Positions 43,215 to 53,147 of a DNA stretch of 64,000 nt are shown piece after piece (the stretch's first letter is position 1; every line of letters begins with the position of its first letter). The stretch covers positions 28,067-92,066 of the forward strand of contig JAUJMO010000002.1 of NCBI GenBank assembly GCA_030446805.1. The letters run 5' to 3'. The position numbers were made by a program, and so were the translations under genes. Origin of the DNA: Caulobacteraceae bacterium (lineage in GTDB: Bacteria; Pseudomonadota; Alphaproteobacteria; Caulobacterales; Caulobacteraceae). The notes below the pieces were generated by a model that searched no databases, was not told where the DNA came from, and was given only the letters and a program-made list of their open reading frames with translations.

Positions 43215-44117
43215 TCAGGCCCCGATTATGGTCCAAGCCGCCCGGTGCAGCGTCGCATGCCGTCTCGCCAGAGCGTCGAGGTCGTCGCTGTAACCGCCCC
43301 CGATCACCCCCGCCACGGGCAGGCCCCTTTCCCGGCATTGCGCCAAGACGTACCGGTCTCGCGCCGCCAGTCCTTCGTCCGACAACGCCAGCCGGCCCAG
43401 CTTGTCGTCGCGGTGCGGGTCCACCCCCGCATTGTAGAACACCAGCTCCGGCCGTACCCGCTCCAGCGCCTCCGGGAGCACTCCGGCCACCGCCGCCAGA
43501 TAGGCTGCGTCCTCCACACCGTCCGCCAGCTCCAGGTCCAGGTCGCCCGCCACCTTGCGTGCAGGGAAGTTCTTGGCGGCATGCACCGACAGGGTGAACA
43601 CCCGCTCGTCGCCGGCGAAGATCTCCGCCGTACCGTCCCCCTGGTGGACGTCCAGGTCCACCACCAGCACGCGCGACACAGCCCCCTCGGCCAAGAGGTT
43701 GGCCGCGGCCACCGCCACATCGTTGAACACGCAGAACCCCGCGCCGTGCGCCCCTGCCGCGTGATGGCTCCCACCCGCCGTGTTGCAGGCCAGGCCGCGC
43801 TCCAGCGCCAGCCGCGCGGTCAGCAAGGTCCCCGCCGTGGCCGCCCGTGACCGCATCACCACGCTGGGCGTGATCGGCAGCCCGATGCGCCGCTCCGCCT
43901 CCCGTGGCAGGTCGCAATCGAACACCGCCCGCACATAGTCCGGATGGTGAGCCCGGCTCACCACCTCGAAGCTCGCCGGCTCCGGCCGCACGAACCCGTC
44001 CGGCGCCAGCCCTTCCTCGACCAACACCTCCGCCAGCCGCGCGAACTTGCCCATGGGAAAGCGATGCCCGACGGGCGTTTCCGCCCGGTAAGCCGGATGG
44101 TGAACGATAGGGAGCAT
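43215..44117 (-). CDS. Histone deacetylase family (acetylpolyamine amidohydrolase/acetoin-utilization type)
   Basis: Start ATG 44117 ([10 protein letters not shown]); 300 residues. Arginase/deacetylase fold with zinc-site features: [20 protein letters not shown] near residue 118 (His-His dyad), [16 protein letters not shown] near 150 (Asp/His ligands) and [16 protein letters not shown] near 228 (third Asp). Bacterial members deacetylate small acetyl-amines, polyamines or lysines. Which one cannot be decided. It is convergent with the thioesterases and followed on the same strand by nothing close. Confidence 0.9.
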   Translation of the reverse strand: MLPIVHHPAYRAETPVGHRFPMGKFARLAEVLVEEGLAPDGFVRPEPASFEVVSRAHHPDYVRAVFDCDLPREAERRIGLPITPSVVMRSRAATAGTLLTARLALERGLACNTAGGSHHAAGAHGAGFCVFNDVAVAAANLLAEGAVSRVLVVDLDVHQGDGTAEIFAGDERVFTLSVHAAKNFPARKVAGDLDLELADGVEDAAYLAAVAGVLPEALERVRPELVFYNAGVDPHRDDKLGRLALSDEGLAARDRYVLAQCRERGLPVAGVIGGGYSDDLDALARRHATLHRAAWTIIGA

Positions 44118-44196
44118 GGGCGCCAAGTGGTCCGCCGACCCCAGCTTGTCATCCCGGAGGCGTCCAGCGCTGTCTGGGATCCGGGGCGGGCCGCCT

Positions 44197-44646
44197 TTAG
44201 CGGAACATCCGCGTGCGCTTCCGTAGGAAGAGGCTTTCCGGCCCCGCGCATCCCTGCAGTCGTTCAACCCGGCCGTCCGCCCCGCCGTGAAAGCTCAGGC
44301 TGGCTCTGAAGGGATAGCGTCGATCGCTCATCCCATCGCTGCACGCTCCCGGATCGACCACCAGCGACAGCCGTCGTCCTCCCGGCAGCACGGCGTTGAC
44401 GTACCGCGGCCCGAGGTTCCTGAAGTTCCCGAAGAAGCACGCCTGCTGCGGCGGGCACGGACCAGCGCCCGGATTGAGCACCGTGATCTCCGGCCGGTCC
44501 GCCCCCGAGATGGTCAGCCGCTCCCGCGTCAGCGTCCCGCCCCAGAACGGCTCCGTGCCCACCAACCGCAGCCCCGGCGCCACCGGCTTGGTCGCGCACC
44601 CGCTCAGCAGCAGGACCGATGCAAACAACATTGCAGCGCGCCTCAC
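44197..44646 (-). CDS. Small lipoprotein of the GTEPFW family (COG3650-like)
   Basis: 149 residues starting at GTG 44646. Lipoprotein signal [16 protein letters not shown] (lipobox LSGC) is followed by [14 protein letters not shown], the GTEPFW signature of a family of small outer-membrane lipoproteins, and later [18 protein letters not shown] with a C/SDGMSD motif also typical. Function is unknown, possibly envelope homeostasis. The GTG overlaps the TGA of the upstream GIY-YIG remnant (GTGA), so it may once have been coupled to it. Confidence 0.82.
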   Translation of the reverse strand: MRRAAMLFASVLLLSGCATKPVAPGLRLVGTEPFWGGTLTRERLTISGADRPEITVLNPGAGPCPPQQACFFGNFRNLGPRYVNAVLPGGRRLSLVVDPGACSDGMSDRRYPFRASLSFHGGADGRVERLQGCAGPESLFLRKRTRMFR

Positions 44647-44789
44647 AGCCGATGCTCGTAGCCGCCCAGCAACGCCGGCCCCAGGTCGATCCAGTGCGGG
44701 TTCTCGCGCTCTACTGCATTGACCTTCCGGGCCCGGACGGTTCCGCGCGGGACATTGGTCATGAGGTAAACGGCGATTAGCAACCGCAT
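44643..44789 (-). pseudogene. Internally deleted GIY-YIG nuclease gene
   Basis: A 48-codon frame reads IAVYLMTNVPRGT and then RARKVNAVERENPHWIDLGP. In intact UPF0213-type GIY-YIG nucleases YVYLMTN-PRGTLYIGVT starts the protein and a W-K--AIERENPHWIDLYP segment ends it, so the middle, about 50 codons with the catalytic Arg and Glu helices, is gone while the frame is kept. The stop overlaps the next lipoprotein start. It could still be translated as a short peptide but not as a nuclease. Confidence 0.6.
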
Positions 44790-44835
44790 GCGGCCAAGCT
44801 GGCCGTGTGCCCCGGCCAAGTCAATCAAGCAGATC

Positions 44836-44865
44836 GTCATCCTCGGACTTGGTCCGAGGATCCAC
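44836..44865 (+). repeat. Palindromic repeat, left copy
   Basis: 30 bp containing the near-perfect palindrome CCTCGGACTTGGTCCGAGG. It is inverted relative to 44940-44969 with two or three mismatches. The pair lies upstream of the cytosine methyltransferase and could fold into a larger stem. Confidence 0.75.
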
Positions 44866-44939
44866 CTTTCCGCCACCCGCTCCCTCTCCGAAGCGGCGTG
44901 AAGCCGCGACTCCCCCTGAGCCGTCGAGTGCGCGGCGAC

Positions 44940-44969
44940 GTGGACCCTCGGACCAAGTCCGAGGGTGAC
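44940..44969 (-). repeat. Palindromic repeat, right copy
   Basis: Inverted partner of 44836-44865, with core CCTCGGACCAAGTCCGAGG. It ends 28 bp before the preferred methyltransferase start. Repeats of this form are, to my knowledge, widespread in alphaproteobacterial intergenic DNA. Confidence 0.75.
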
Positions 44970-44997
44970 GCTCTTGAGGGGGGAAGTGACGCAAACG

Positions 44998-46074
44998 ATG
45001 AAAGGGGCACACCCAGACCCCACACCCCACACCCTCAAGAAGCGCGCTACCCTCCGCCTCGTGAATCACCCCCCCTTCACCGCTTGGGAGTTCTTCGCCG
45101 GCGGCGGCATGGCCCGCCTGGGGCTGGAGCCCGCCTTCCGCGCCACCTTCGCCAACGACTTCGATCCGGTGAAGGCCGCCGCCTACCGCGCCAACTTCGG
45201 CGGCGAGCACCTCAGCACCGCCGACATCCACGCGCTGACCCCCGCCGACCTGCCAGGCCGCGCGGACCTGGCCTGGGCCTCCTCGCCCTGCCAGGACTTC
45301 AGCCTCGCGGGAGCCCGCGCCGGCCTGGGCGGCGGCCGCTCCTCCGCCCTGATCGGCTTTCTCCGTCTCATCAGCCAGTTGGGCGGGGAGGGGAGGGCGC
45401 CTCCCGTGCTGGTGATCGAGAACGTCCCCGGCCTGCTGTCGGCCCGGGGCGGGGCCGACTTCGCCGCGCTCCGGGCGGCCCTGGACGAGTTGGGCTACCG
45501 CTCTACGCCCTTCCTTCTGGACGCGGCGGCCTTTCTCCCCCAGTCCCGCCCACGCGTCTTCGTGGTCGCAAGCCGTGGGGGCCCCATCCCCGAACCGCCG
45601 TCGCCGCCCGGCCGCAGCGTGAGGCTCGAAGCCATTCTCGACCCGGCCGCGCTCTGGTCACCGCCCGCCGACACCGCACGTCTTCTCCAGCTGCTCAACC
45701 CGCTGCACCGGGCCCGTCTCACAGCCCGGCCCTGCACGGCCCTGGCCTATCGCCGGGTGCGTGTCGAGGGCGGCCTCCGGACCCAACGGCTGGAGCTCCG
45801 CACCGACGGTCTGGCCGGCTGTCTGCGAACGCCGGCCGGCGGCTCCTCCCGCCAGTTCGTGCTGGATTGGGACGGCGCCCACGCCCGCTCGCGCCTGCTC
45901 ACCCCGCGCGAGGGCGCCCGGCTCATGGGCCTGCCCGACAGCTACGTCCTGCCCGCCGGCTCCACCGCCGCCTGGCGCGTGGTGGGCGACGGCGTGGCCG
46001 TTCCAGCGGTGGCCTGGCTGGCGCGCTTCGTCTTGGCGCCGATGGTTGGCCGCAGCCTGCACCGGGCGGCCTGA
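44998..46074 (+). CDS. DNA (cytosine-5-)-methyltransferase
   Basis: About 358 residues from ATG 44998 (GTG 45061 is an alternative). C5 methyltransferase motifs in order: [12 protein letters not shown] (motif I), [15 protein letters not shown] (II), [12 protein letters not shown] (IV, catalytic Cys), [11 protein letters not shown] (VI), [14 protein letters not shown] (VIII), a target-recognition region, then [16 protein letters not shown] and [15 protein letters not shown] (IX-X). It methylates cytosine within a specific site. A very short patch repair endonuclease is two genes downstream, which fits a Dcm-like enzyme whose product deaminates to T-G mismatches. No cognate restriction enzyme is visible. 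Confidence 0.92.
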   Translation: MKGAHPDPTPHTLKKRATLRLVNHPPFTAWEFFAGGGMARLGLEPAFRATFANDFDPVKAAAYRANFGGEHLSTADIHALTPADLPGRADLAWASSPCQDFSLAGARAGLGGGRSSALIGFLRLISQLGGEGRAPPVLVIENVPGLLSARGGADFAALRAALDELGYRSTPFLLDAAAFLPQSRPRVFVVASRGGPIPEPPSPPGRSVRLEAILDPAALWSPPADTARLLQLLNPLHRARLTARPCTALAYRRVRVEGGLRTQRLELRTDGLAGCLRTPAGGSSRQFVLDWDGAHARSRLLTPREGARLMGLPDSYVLPAGSTAAWRVVGDGVAVPAVAWLARFVLAPMVGRSLHRAA

Positions 46075-46153
46075 ACCTGGTTTCCACAACGGGGAGGCCT
46101 TCCGCCACCGTCACGGTTGCCTATCTGTGTTGCGCTGCAACGAGGCTCACGCC

Positions 46154-47146
46154 ATGGACGACGCATCCGCCCTCCCGACCTATGACGCCGCCCGGTTCAA
46201 GCGCGCCGGCCGGGGCCGCATCTACGACAGCGTGGTCGACACCATAGGCGATACGCCGCTGATCCGCCTCCCGCGTCTGTCGGCCGCCGAGAACCCCCGG
46301 GCCGAGGTCCTTGCCAAGCTGGAATTCTTCAATCCTCTGAACTCGGTCAAGGACCGCATCGGGGCCGCGATGATCGAAGCCTTGGAAGCGCGCGGCGTCC
46401 TCCGCCAAGGCTCGACCCTGATCGAGCCCACCAGCGGCAACACCGGCATCGCCCTGGCCTTTGTGGCCGCGGCCAAGGGCTACCCGCTTACGCTCTGTAT
46501 GCCGGAGTCCATGTCCCAGGAGCGCCGCAAGATGCTTCTGTTGCTGGGCGCCAAGCTCGAGCTCACCCCAGCCGAGCTCGGCATGAAGGGCGCTATCGCC
46601 CGGGCCAACGAACTCCTGGCCCAGACGCCCGGAGCCGTCATGCCCGCCCAGTTCGACAATCCGGCCAACCCGCAGGTCCACCGCGTCTCCACCGCCGAGG
46701 AGATCTGGAACGACACGGGCGGCCAGGTGGACGCCATCGTTCTGGGCGTGGGCACCGGCGGCACGGTCACGGGCGTGGGCGAGGTCCTCAAGGCCCGCAA
46801 ACCTGACCTGCGCATGATCGCCGTGGAGCCCGAAGCCTCCCCCGTGCTCAGCGGCGGCGCGCCCGGCCCGCACAAGATCCAGGGAATCGGCGCGGGCTTC
46901 GTGCCCTCCATCCTCGACCGGAACCTCATCGACGAGGTGATCCAGGTCGGCAACGACGAGTCCTTCGCCTGGGCCCGCCGCTCCGCCCGTGAGGAGGGCC
47001 TGCCCGTCGGCATCAGCTCCGGAGCCGCCCTGTTCGCCGCCTTTCAGGTCGCTGGGCGTGAGACCATGGCCGGCAAGACGGTTGTGGTGATCATCCCGAG
47101 CTTCGCCGAACGCTACCTCAGCACGGTGCTCTTCGAGGGGCTGTGA
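46154..47146 (+). CDS. cysK: Cysteine synthase (O-acetylserine sulfhydrylase)
   Basis: 330 residues. A PLP-dependent enzyme making cysteine from O-acetylserine and sulfide. Motifs: [11 protein letters not shown] near residue 28, [13 protein letters not shown] with the Schiff-base Lys near 65, [14 protein letters not shown] near 95, [13 protein letters not shown] (phosphate-binding loop) near 198, [12 protein letters not shown] near 242 and [11 protein letters not shown] near 286. ATG 46154 fits the family start; the ribosome site is weak. It is wedged between the methyltransferase and vsr, overlapping vsr by GTGA, which is unusual for dcm/vsr pairs. Confidence 0.95.
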   Translation: MDDASALPTYDAARFKRAGRGRIYDSVVDTIGDTPLIRLPRLSAAENPRAEVLAKLEFFNPLNSVKDRIGAAMIEALEARGVLRQGSTLIEPTSGNTGIALAFVAAAKGYPLTLCMPESMSQERRKMLLLLGAKLELTPAELGMKGAIARANELLAQTPGAVMPAQFDNPANPQVHRVSTAEEIWNDTGGQVDAIVLGVGTGGTVTGVGEVLKARKPDLRMIAVEPEASPVLSGGAPGPHKIQGIGAGFVPSILDRNLIDEVIQVGNDESFAWARRSAREEGLPVGISSGAALFAAFQVAGRETMAGKTVVVIIPSFAERYLSTVLFEGL

Positions 47147-47802
47147 CGAATCCTGCTCTCACGCGCAAAGCGGGGGAGGCGGACCAGGAGCCGAAGGCTG
47201 GCCCGCACCCAGCCTTGGAGCGGGGCGGGCCGAGCCCGCCCTCAGCCGCCGGAACAGAAAAGGCGCGACCCCAAGCTCCGCGCGAGCGGTCGCCCGCTCC
47301 GCCCCGAGCGGTCTCCCTCCCTCACCCTCCTCCACCTGGGGAACGCACCGACGTTTTCACCCCTGCGCAGCGCTCCGCGGTGATGGCGCGGGTGCGGGGC
47401 AAGAACACCGGCCCCGAGCTCGCCTTACGCCGCTTGCTGCATGCCGCGGGCTACCGCTATCGCCTGCACGGCCCGAACCTCCCGGGCCGCCCGGACCTCG
47501 TCTTTCCCCGCAAGCGGGCCGCCGTTTTCGTCCACGGCTGCTTCTGGCACGGCCACCATTGCCCGCGCGGCGCCCGCGCGCCCAAGGCCAACGCCGCCTA
47601 TTGGTCCGCCAAGATCGCTCGCAACCGCGCCCGCGACGCCGAGGCCGCCTCGCGCCTGGGTCTCCTTGGCTGGACCGCCTACGCCGTGTGGGAATGCGAG
47701 CTCAAACAGCCCGCCGTTGTCCTGGCCCGCCTTCAGGCGGCCCTGGGCGCGCCGGCTTCCGCCTCCGGGTCGGGTGACACGGCCTCGGCCAGCGCTGCGT
47801 AA
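47143..47802 (+). CDS. vsr: DNA mismatch endonuclease Vsr with N-terminal extension
   Basis: GTG 47143 overlaps the cysK stop. The Vsr domain starts near residue 69 ([20 protein letters not shown]) and runs through [40 protein letters not shown] (catalytic Asp in RPDLV) and [11 protein letters not shown] with zinc ligands. It nicks DNA 5' of the T in T-G mismatches left by 5-methylcytosine deamination. About 68 residues before the domain are Pro/Ala/Arg-rich without family match, so the true start may lie within or the extension may derive from intergenic repeats. The 3' end overlaps the histidine kinase gene by 70 bp on the opposite strand. Confidence 0.9.
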   Translation: MTNPALTRKAGEADQEPKAGPHPALERGGPSPPSAAGTEKARPQAPRERSPAPPRAVSLPHPPPPGERTDVFTPAQRSAVMARVRGKNTGPELALRRLLHAAGYRYRLHGPNLPGRPDLVFPRKRAAVFVHGCFWHGHHCPRGARAPKANAAYWSAKIARNRARDAEAASRLGLLGWTAYAVWECELKQPAVVLARLQAALGAPASASGSGDTASASAA

Positions 47803-49520
47803 AGCGCCGCCACATCGATGGGCTTGGTGACATAGCCGTTCATGCCGGCCGCCGAGCACGCCGCGCGCTCCTCCGCGCTGTCTGCGCCGGTCACGGCCAC
47901 GATGGGCGCCCCCGCATTCGGCCCCGCCCTCGCCCGGATCGCCCGGGCCAGCGCTAGGCCGTTCATGCCCGGCATGTTCAGGTCCGTCAGCACCACGTCA
48001 AAGCTCTCGGAGCCTAGCCGCTCCAGCGCCTCCGCCGAGCTCTCCACGGCCGTCACCTCCGCCCCCGAAGGCTCCAGCAGCAGCCCCAGGGTGCGGCGGT
48101 TGATCGGATGGTCGTCCACCACCAGCACGCGCAGCGACCGACTCAGCGGGCTGCACCCGTCCTTCGCGTCAGCGGCCTTGGCCGTCGGCCGCACCTCCGC
48201 GGGCCCCAGCGGCAGGTGCAAGAGGAAGGTGCTGCCCTGCCCGGGCTGGCTCTCGACCGAAAGCTCCCCGCCCATGCGGCGCGCCAGCTCACGCGACAAG
48301 GCCAACCCCAATCCCGTACCCCCGTGGGTGCGCGCCACCGTCTCGGAGGTCTGGTCAAAGGCGGTGAACAGCCGCCCCAGCTGTTCCGAACTGATGCCCG
48401 GGCCGGTGTCGGTCACCCGCACGGTCAACCCCAGGCTCCCCAGGGTGGCGCAGCTCGGCCCGGTGGCGACGTCGACGGTCCAGCTCACGCCCGTCGGTCC
48501 CGTGAACTTCACGGCGTTCGACAACAGGTTGTTGAGGATCTGACGAATCCGCGTGGGGTCCCCCGCGGCCAGGATCGGCAGGCCGCTGGCCGAAACCAGC
48601 TGGACCGACTTCCCTTCCGCGGCCGCCACCGCGCTCCAGTGCCGCTGCAAAGTCCAGATCAACGGGCCCAGGTCGAACTCGACCACCTCCGTCGTCATCT
48701 TTCCCGCATCCAGCTTGGCGAAGTCGAGCAGGTCGTTCAGCAGGGTTGTCATGAAACGGCCGGCGTCGACCAGCACCGCAGCCGCTTCCCGATTGGCCGC
48801 CTTCTCCAGCCGGCCCTGCAGCGCTTCGCCGGCGGCCAGCACGCCGGACAGGGGGGTGCGCAGTTCATGGCTGACCATGGCCACAAATTGAGACTTGGCC
48901 GCCACCGCGGCTTCCGCCTCGCGTCGTCGGGCCTCCAGCTCAGCGCGGGCTCGCGCCTCTGCACGATGGGTGCGGTCATGCGCCAACCAGGCGGTGTAGG
49001 TGTAGCCCACGAGCAGCAAGGCCCCGAAGATCACCACGGGCTCCGTGCCCTGCCCCCCACCGGCGACGATCCCGGCCACCGGGAGCCCCAGGAGGTAGAT
49101 CGCATAGGGCAGGCTGGAGGCCAGGAAGACGGCCCGGGAACCGCGCGCCTGGATCAGCATGTTCGTCATGGCGCCGCACAGCAGCAGCACCGCGCAGACC
49201 TGGCCTCCGTGGTGGCCTTGCGTGAAGGTCAGGGCCACGCTTATCGAGCCGAAGGCGAAGGAGCTTGCAACCACTGCGGCGAGCGCGAGGACCGAGCGAG
49301 CTCCGGACCTCGACCCGGGCGCGCGCAGGTAGACGTTCAGCCAGACCCACTCGGCTAGTTGTACGGCGGCGTAGGCCATCACCCAGAGCCAAACCGCCGG
49401 CCATTTCAGCCCCAGGTGCATGGCGCTGGCCACGGCAACCGCCGCCCCGACACGCTGGGGTGTCGTCCTGACGCGTACGGCCAAGGCGTTGACCGTTGCT
49501 GCGTAACGACTTTCGGGCAT
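47733..49520 (-). CDS. Hybrid sensor histidine kinase/response regulator
   Basis: 595 residues. About six membrane helices occupy residues 20-190 with no large periplasmic sensor domain. Then a short coiled linker (RAEARARAELEARRREAEAA), the HisKA H-box MVSHELRTPLSGV near residue 218, N-box RIRQILNNLLSNAVKFT, G-boxes VRVTDTGPGISSEQL and GTGLGLALSRELA, and a C-terminal receiver with LRVLVVDDHPINRRTLG and phospho-acceptor VVLTDLNMPGMNG near 511. The stimulus is unknown, but a membrane-embedded sensor is implied. No separate regulator gene is adjacent; output may go through a phosphorelay. Confidence 0.93.
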   Translation of the reverse strand: MPESRYAATVNALAVRVRTTPQRVGAAVAVASAMHLGLKWPAVWLWVMAYAAVQLAEWVWLNVYLRAPGSRSGARSVLALAAVVASSFAFGSISVALTFTQGHHGGQVCAVLLLCGAMTNMLIQARGSRAVFLASSLPYAIYLLGLPVAGIVAGGGQGTEPVVIFGALLLVGYTYTAWLAHDRTHRAEARARAELEARRREAEAAVAAKSQFVAMVSHELRTPLSGVLAAGEALQGRLEKAANREAAAVLVDAGRFMTTLLNDLLDFAKLDAGKMTTEVVEFDLGPLIWTLQRHWSAVAAAEGKSVQLVSASGLPILAAGDPTRIRQILNNLLSNAVKFTGPTGVSWTVDVATGPSCATLGSLGLTVRVTDTGPGISSEQLGRLFTAFDQTSETVARTHGGTGLGLALSRELARRMGGELSVESQPGQGSTFLLHLPLGPAEVRPTAKAADAKDGCSPLSRSLRVLVVDDHPINRRTLGLLLEPSGAEVTAVESSAEALERLGSESFDVVLTDLNMPGMNGLALARAIRARAGPNAGAPIVAVTGADSAEERAACSAAGMNGYVTKPIDVAALYAALAEAVSPDPEAEAGAPRAA

Positions 49521-49589
49521 CCGGGAACTATGCGCCGGGAGCCCTAATGCCCGGTGAAGGCGCCCCCTGGGGCTGCAGCCTTTTCGTCC

Positions 49590-51785
49590 TCAAGCCGCCT
49601 GGGCCGACCCCCCGCCGTCGCTCCGGGCGTAGTAGCTCTCGCTTCGCGTCGCCATTTCGCGGAGCCGCTCCGGAGGCCGGAACCGCTCGCCATAGGTGGC
49701 GGCCAGCCGCTCGCACTCGTCCACGAACTGCGTCACGCTCTCGATCAGGGACAAGGGCCCGCCCGTCCACGGTGCGAAGCCCCAGCCCAGGATGGCGCCG
49801 ACGTCGGCGTCGCGCGGATCGCTCACAACGCCCTCCGCCATGCAGCGCGCCGCCTCAACGGCTTGACGGTAGAGCAGTCGGGTCTTGAGCTCCTGCACCA
49901 TGGCGGGATCGGTCTCCCTCACCTTGACGGAGGCGAGGTCGGACAGCCCGGGCCACAGCGTCTTGGATCCTTGGTCGGCGGGGTAGTCGTAGAAGCCCTT
50001 GCCGTTCTTGCGCCCGAAACGCCCTAGCTTCGTCACCATGGTCTCGACGATCGACTCGGCCGGCGAGGCGACATAGGCTTGGCCCAGGTCCCTCCGGGTC
50101 TGCTGGCCGATCTTGTAGGACAGGTCCAGCGCCACGTCGTCGTGCATCTCCAGCGGTCCGCGCGGCATGCCCGTCATCCGGCCCACATTGTCGATGATGG
50201 CGGGTGCGATGCCTTCGGCCAGCATCTCCAGCCCCTCGGTCAGGTAGGTGGAGAAGCAGCGGGACGTGTAGAAGCCCCGGCTGTCGTTCACCACAATGGG
50301 CGTCTTCTTGATCTTGAGCACATAGTCGACCGCCCTGGCGATCGTCTCCTCACTCGTCTTCTCGCCCTTGATGATCTCCACCAGCATCATCTTGTCGACC
50401 GGGGAGAAGAAGTGAATGCCGATGAAGTTCTCCGGCCGCTGCGAGGCTTCCGCCAAGCCGGTGATGGGCAGGGTGGAGGTGTTGGAGCCGAACACGGCGT
50501 CCGGCCCGAGCACCGCCTCGGCCTTGCGGGTCACTTCCGCCTTGATCTCGCGCGCCTCGAACACCGCCTCGATGACCATGTCGGAGCCTCCCACCGCCGC
50601 GTAGTCCGTGCTGGGCGTGATCCGCGCCAGGACGGCCTGCGCCCCGGCCTCGTCCATCTGTCCACGCGAGACCCGCTTCTTGAGCAGGCCCTCGCTGTGG
50701 CTCTTGCCCTTGTCGGCGCCCTCCTGGGCCGTGTCGATCAGCACGGTTTCGATGCCGGCCATCGCCTGCACATAGGCGATGCCGGCGCCCATCATGCCCG
50801 CCCCCAGCACGGCCACCTTCTTCGCCTCGGAAGGGGCGACGCCCTTGGGCCGCGCCGAACCCTTGTTGAGCTCCTGCAGGCTCAGGAACAAGGTGCGGAT
50901 CATGGCCCGGGCCTGGGGCGTCATCAGGGTCTTGACGAAGTAGCGACTCTCGATCCGGATCGCCGCGTCCATGGGGACCTGCAAACCCTCGTAGACCGCC
51001 TTCATGACGTTCACGACGGCCGGGTAGTTGCCATAGCTCTGCTTCCTCAGCAGAGCGTTGCCGACCACGAACACCTGCGAGCCCTGCGGCGTGTACGGGC
51101 CGCCCCCCGGGAGCTTGAACCCCTGTTTGTCCCAGGGCTGCACGGCGTCGCCGCCGTCGCGCACCCAGGTCCTGGCCGCTTCGACCACCTGGTCGGCCGG
51201 AACCACCTGGTGCACCAGCCCCGCCGAGAGCGCTTCGGCCGGACGGTGGCTCTTGCCTTCGGTGATGGCCATCAGCGCCGCCTGGGCCCCGATCAGCCGG
51301 GCGACCCGCTGGGTTCCGCCCCCGCCGGGCAGCAGGCCGACCTTGACCTCCGGAAGCCCCACCTGCGCCTTGGGACCGTCCGCCAGCACGCGGTGGTGAC
51401 AGGCCAGCGTCAACTCGAACCCGCCGCCCAGGGCCAGGCCGTTGATCGCGGCCGCCACCGGCTTGCCGCAGGTCTCCAGATCGCGGAAAGTGCGGTTAAG
51501 CGCGAACACCCGGTCATAGACCCCCTTGAGCGCCGCCTCGCCGCCGCTGGTGTCCCCGAACAGCCCCGAGCCCATCTCCGCGAGGTCCGCCCCCGCGCAG
51601 AAGCCGGTGCTCTTGCCGCTGGTGATCACCGCGCCCTTGATCCCCGCGTCATCCCGAATGCGCGCCACCAGCTCGGGCAGCTCGCGGGTGACCTGCGCCG
51701 TCAGGGTGTTCATGGACCTGCCGGGCACGTCGAAGGTGACCAGGGCGATCCCGTCTGCATCCACTTCGATCTTGAAGGTGTCCAT
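49590..51785 (-). CDS. fadJ: Bifunctional enoyl-CoA hydratase/3-hydroxyacyl-CoA dehydrogenase (FadJ/FadB type)
   Basis: 731 residues. The N-terminal crotonase domain (residues 1-190) shows GFCAGADLAEMGSGLFGD, AAINGLALGGGFELTLACH and EVKVGLLPGGGGTQRVARL. The 3-hydroxyacyl-CoA dehydrogenase starts near 320 with VAVLGAGMMGAGIAYVQA (NAD motif), GSNTSTLPI, IGIHFFSPVDKM and the C-terminal IVVNDSRGFYTSRC. It performs the hydration and oxidation steps of beta-oxidation. It is the last gene of the MerR-led operon, 141 bp after the thiolase; that spacer holds two small palindromes (CACCCG/CGGGTG and a GGCC-rich one). Confidence 0.94.
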   Translation of the reverse strand: MDTFKIEVDADGIALVTFDVPGRSMNTLTAQVTRELPELVARIRDDAGIKGAVITSGKSTGFCAGADLAEMGSGLFGDTSGGEAALKGVYDRVFALNRTFRDLETCGKPVAAAINGLALGGGFELTLACHHRVLADGPKAQVGLPEVKVGLLPGGGGTQRVARLIGAQAALMAITEGKSHRPAEALSAGLVHQVVPADQVVEAARTWVRDGGDAVQPWDKQGFKLPGGGPYTPQGSQVFVVGNALLRKQSYGNYPAVVNVMKAVYEGLQVPMDAAIRIESRYFVKTLMTPQARAMIRTLFLSLQELNKGSARPKGVAPSEAKKVAVLGAGMMGAGIAYVQAMAGIETVLIDTAQEGADKGKSHSEGLLKKRVSRGQMDEAGAQAVLARITPSTDYAAVGGSDMVIEAVFEAREIKAEVTRKAEAVLGPDAVFGSNTSTLPITGLAEASQRPENFIGIHFFSPVDKMMLVEIIKGEKTSEETIARAVDYVLKIKKTPIVVNDSRGFYTSRCFSTYLTEGLEMLAEGIAPAIIDNVGRMTGMPRGPLEMHDDVALDLSYKIGQQTRRDLGQAYVASPAESIVETMVTKLGRFGRKNGKGFYDYPADQGSKTLWPGLSDLASVKVRETDPAMVQELKTRLLYRQAVEAARCMAEGVVSDPRDADVGAILGWGFAPWTGGPLSLIESVTQFVDECERLAATYGERFRPPERLREMATRSESYYARSDGGGSAQAA

Positions 51786-51926
51786 TCCGCTCTCCTCAGT
51801 TCCTCACCCGCGAAACGGGTGACGGGGACCGCCCACGGGACCGGCCGGAGGCCGGCCCGAGGACAGGCTCGACGGTGGAAGGGACGGCTCCATGCGCACC
51901 GCTTGCGGTCGCCCCTCAGCCGCGCC

Positions 51927-53132
51927 TCAGACCCGCTCGATCACCGTGGCCGTCCCCATGCCGCCGCCGATGCACAGCGTGGCCAGCGCCGTGCCCTTGC
52001 CGCTGCGCTCAAGCTCGTCCAGGACCGTGCCTAGGATCATGGCTCCGGTGGCTCCCAGCGGGTGCCCCATGGCGATGGCCCCGCCGCAGACATTGATCTT
52101 GTCGTGGTCGATGTCGAGCGCCTGCATGTAGCGCAGCACCACCGCCGCAAAGGCCTCGTTCAGTTCGTAAAGGTCGATGTCGCCCGGCTCCATGCCGAGC
52201 TTTTTCAGCAGCTTGCGCGTGACCGGCTCGGGCCCCGTGAGCATGATCGACGGCTCCGAGCCGATGGATGCGGCGCCGCGGATGCGAGCCCGCGGCTTCA
52301 GCCCAAGCGCTTGGCCCATCTCGCGCGAGCCGATCAGCACGCCGGCCGCCCCGTCCACGATGCCCGAGCTGTTGCCCGGCGTGTGCACGTGGTTGATCCG
52401 CTCCACCTCCGGATAGCGCTGCACGGAGACGGCGTCGAAGGCCATCTGCCCCATGGCCGCGAAAGAGGGGTTCAGCGCGCCCAGCGACTGCATGGAGGCG
52501 TCCGGCCGCATGTGCTCGTCGCGTTCCAGCAAGGGCAGGCCAAGCTGGTCGCGGGCGGTGATGACCGAGTTCTTGAACCGCCCTTCCTGCCAGGAGCGCG
52601 CGGAGCGTTTCTGGCTTTCCACCGCATAGGCGTCTACGTCGTCGCGCGAAAAGCCGTACTTCGACGCGATCAGGTCCGCCGACACGCCCTGCGGCGTGAA
52701 ATAGGTCTTGAAGGCCGAGCTGGGGTCGATCGGCCAGGCCCCGCCGTCCGCGCCCATGGGCACGCGGCTCATGCTCTCCACCCCGCCGCCGATGGCCATG
52801 TCGGCTTCGCCGCTGGCCACCTTGGCCGCCGCCATGTTCACCGCCTCCAGGCCGGAGGCGCAGAAGCGGTTGATCTGCACTCCGGCGGTGGTCTGGGCGT
52901 AGTCGGCGTTGAGTACGGCGGTGCGCGCGATGTCCGCCCCCTGCTCGCCCACCGGCGCCACGCAGCCCAGGATCACGTCGTCCACCTTGGAGGTGTCCAG
53001 CCCGTTGCGGTCGCGAAGCGCTTCCAGCACCTGGGTGGCCAGCGCCAACGCGGTCATCTCGTGCAGGCTTCCGTCCTTCTTGCCCTTGCCCCGGGGGGTG
53101 CGAACCGCGTCGTAGATGTAGGCCTCAGCCAT
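51927..53132 (-). CDS. Acetyl-CoA C-acyltransferase (thiolase)
   Basis: 401 residues with all thiolase landmarks: [13 protein letters not shown] at the start, the nucleophile region [20 protein letters not shown] with Cys near residue 90, [37 protein letters not shown] and the second catalytic Cys in [11 protein letters not shown]. It cleaves 3-ketoacyl-CoA in the last step of beta-oxidation. Start ATG 53132 lies 15 bp after the OsmC stop, and FadJ follows. Whether long- or short-chain is preferred is not evident. Confidence 0.94.
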   Translation of the reverse strand: MAEAYIYDAVRTPRGKGKKDGSLHEMTALALATQVLEALRDRNGLDTSKVDDVILGCVAPVGEQGADIARTAVLNADYAQTTAGVQINRFCASGLEAVNMAAAKVASGEADMAIGGGVESMSRVPMGADGGAWPIDPSSAFKTYFTPQGVSADLIASKYGFSRDDVDAYAVESQKRSARSWQEGRFKNSVITARDQLGLPLLERDEHMRPDASMQSLGALNPSFAAMGQMAFDAVSVQRYPEVERINHVHTPGNSSGIVDGAAGVLIGSREMGQALGLKPRARIRGAASIGSEPSIMLTGPEPVTRKLLKKLGMEPGDIDLYELNEAFAAVVLRYMQALDIDHDKINVCGGAIAMGHPLGATGAMILGTVLDELERSGKGTALATLCIGGGMGTATVIERV

Positions 53133-53147
53133 GGTCGTACTCCCCTG

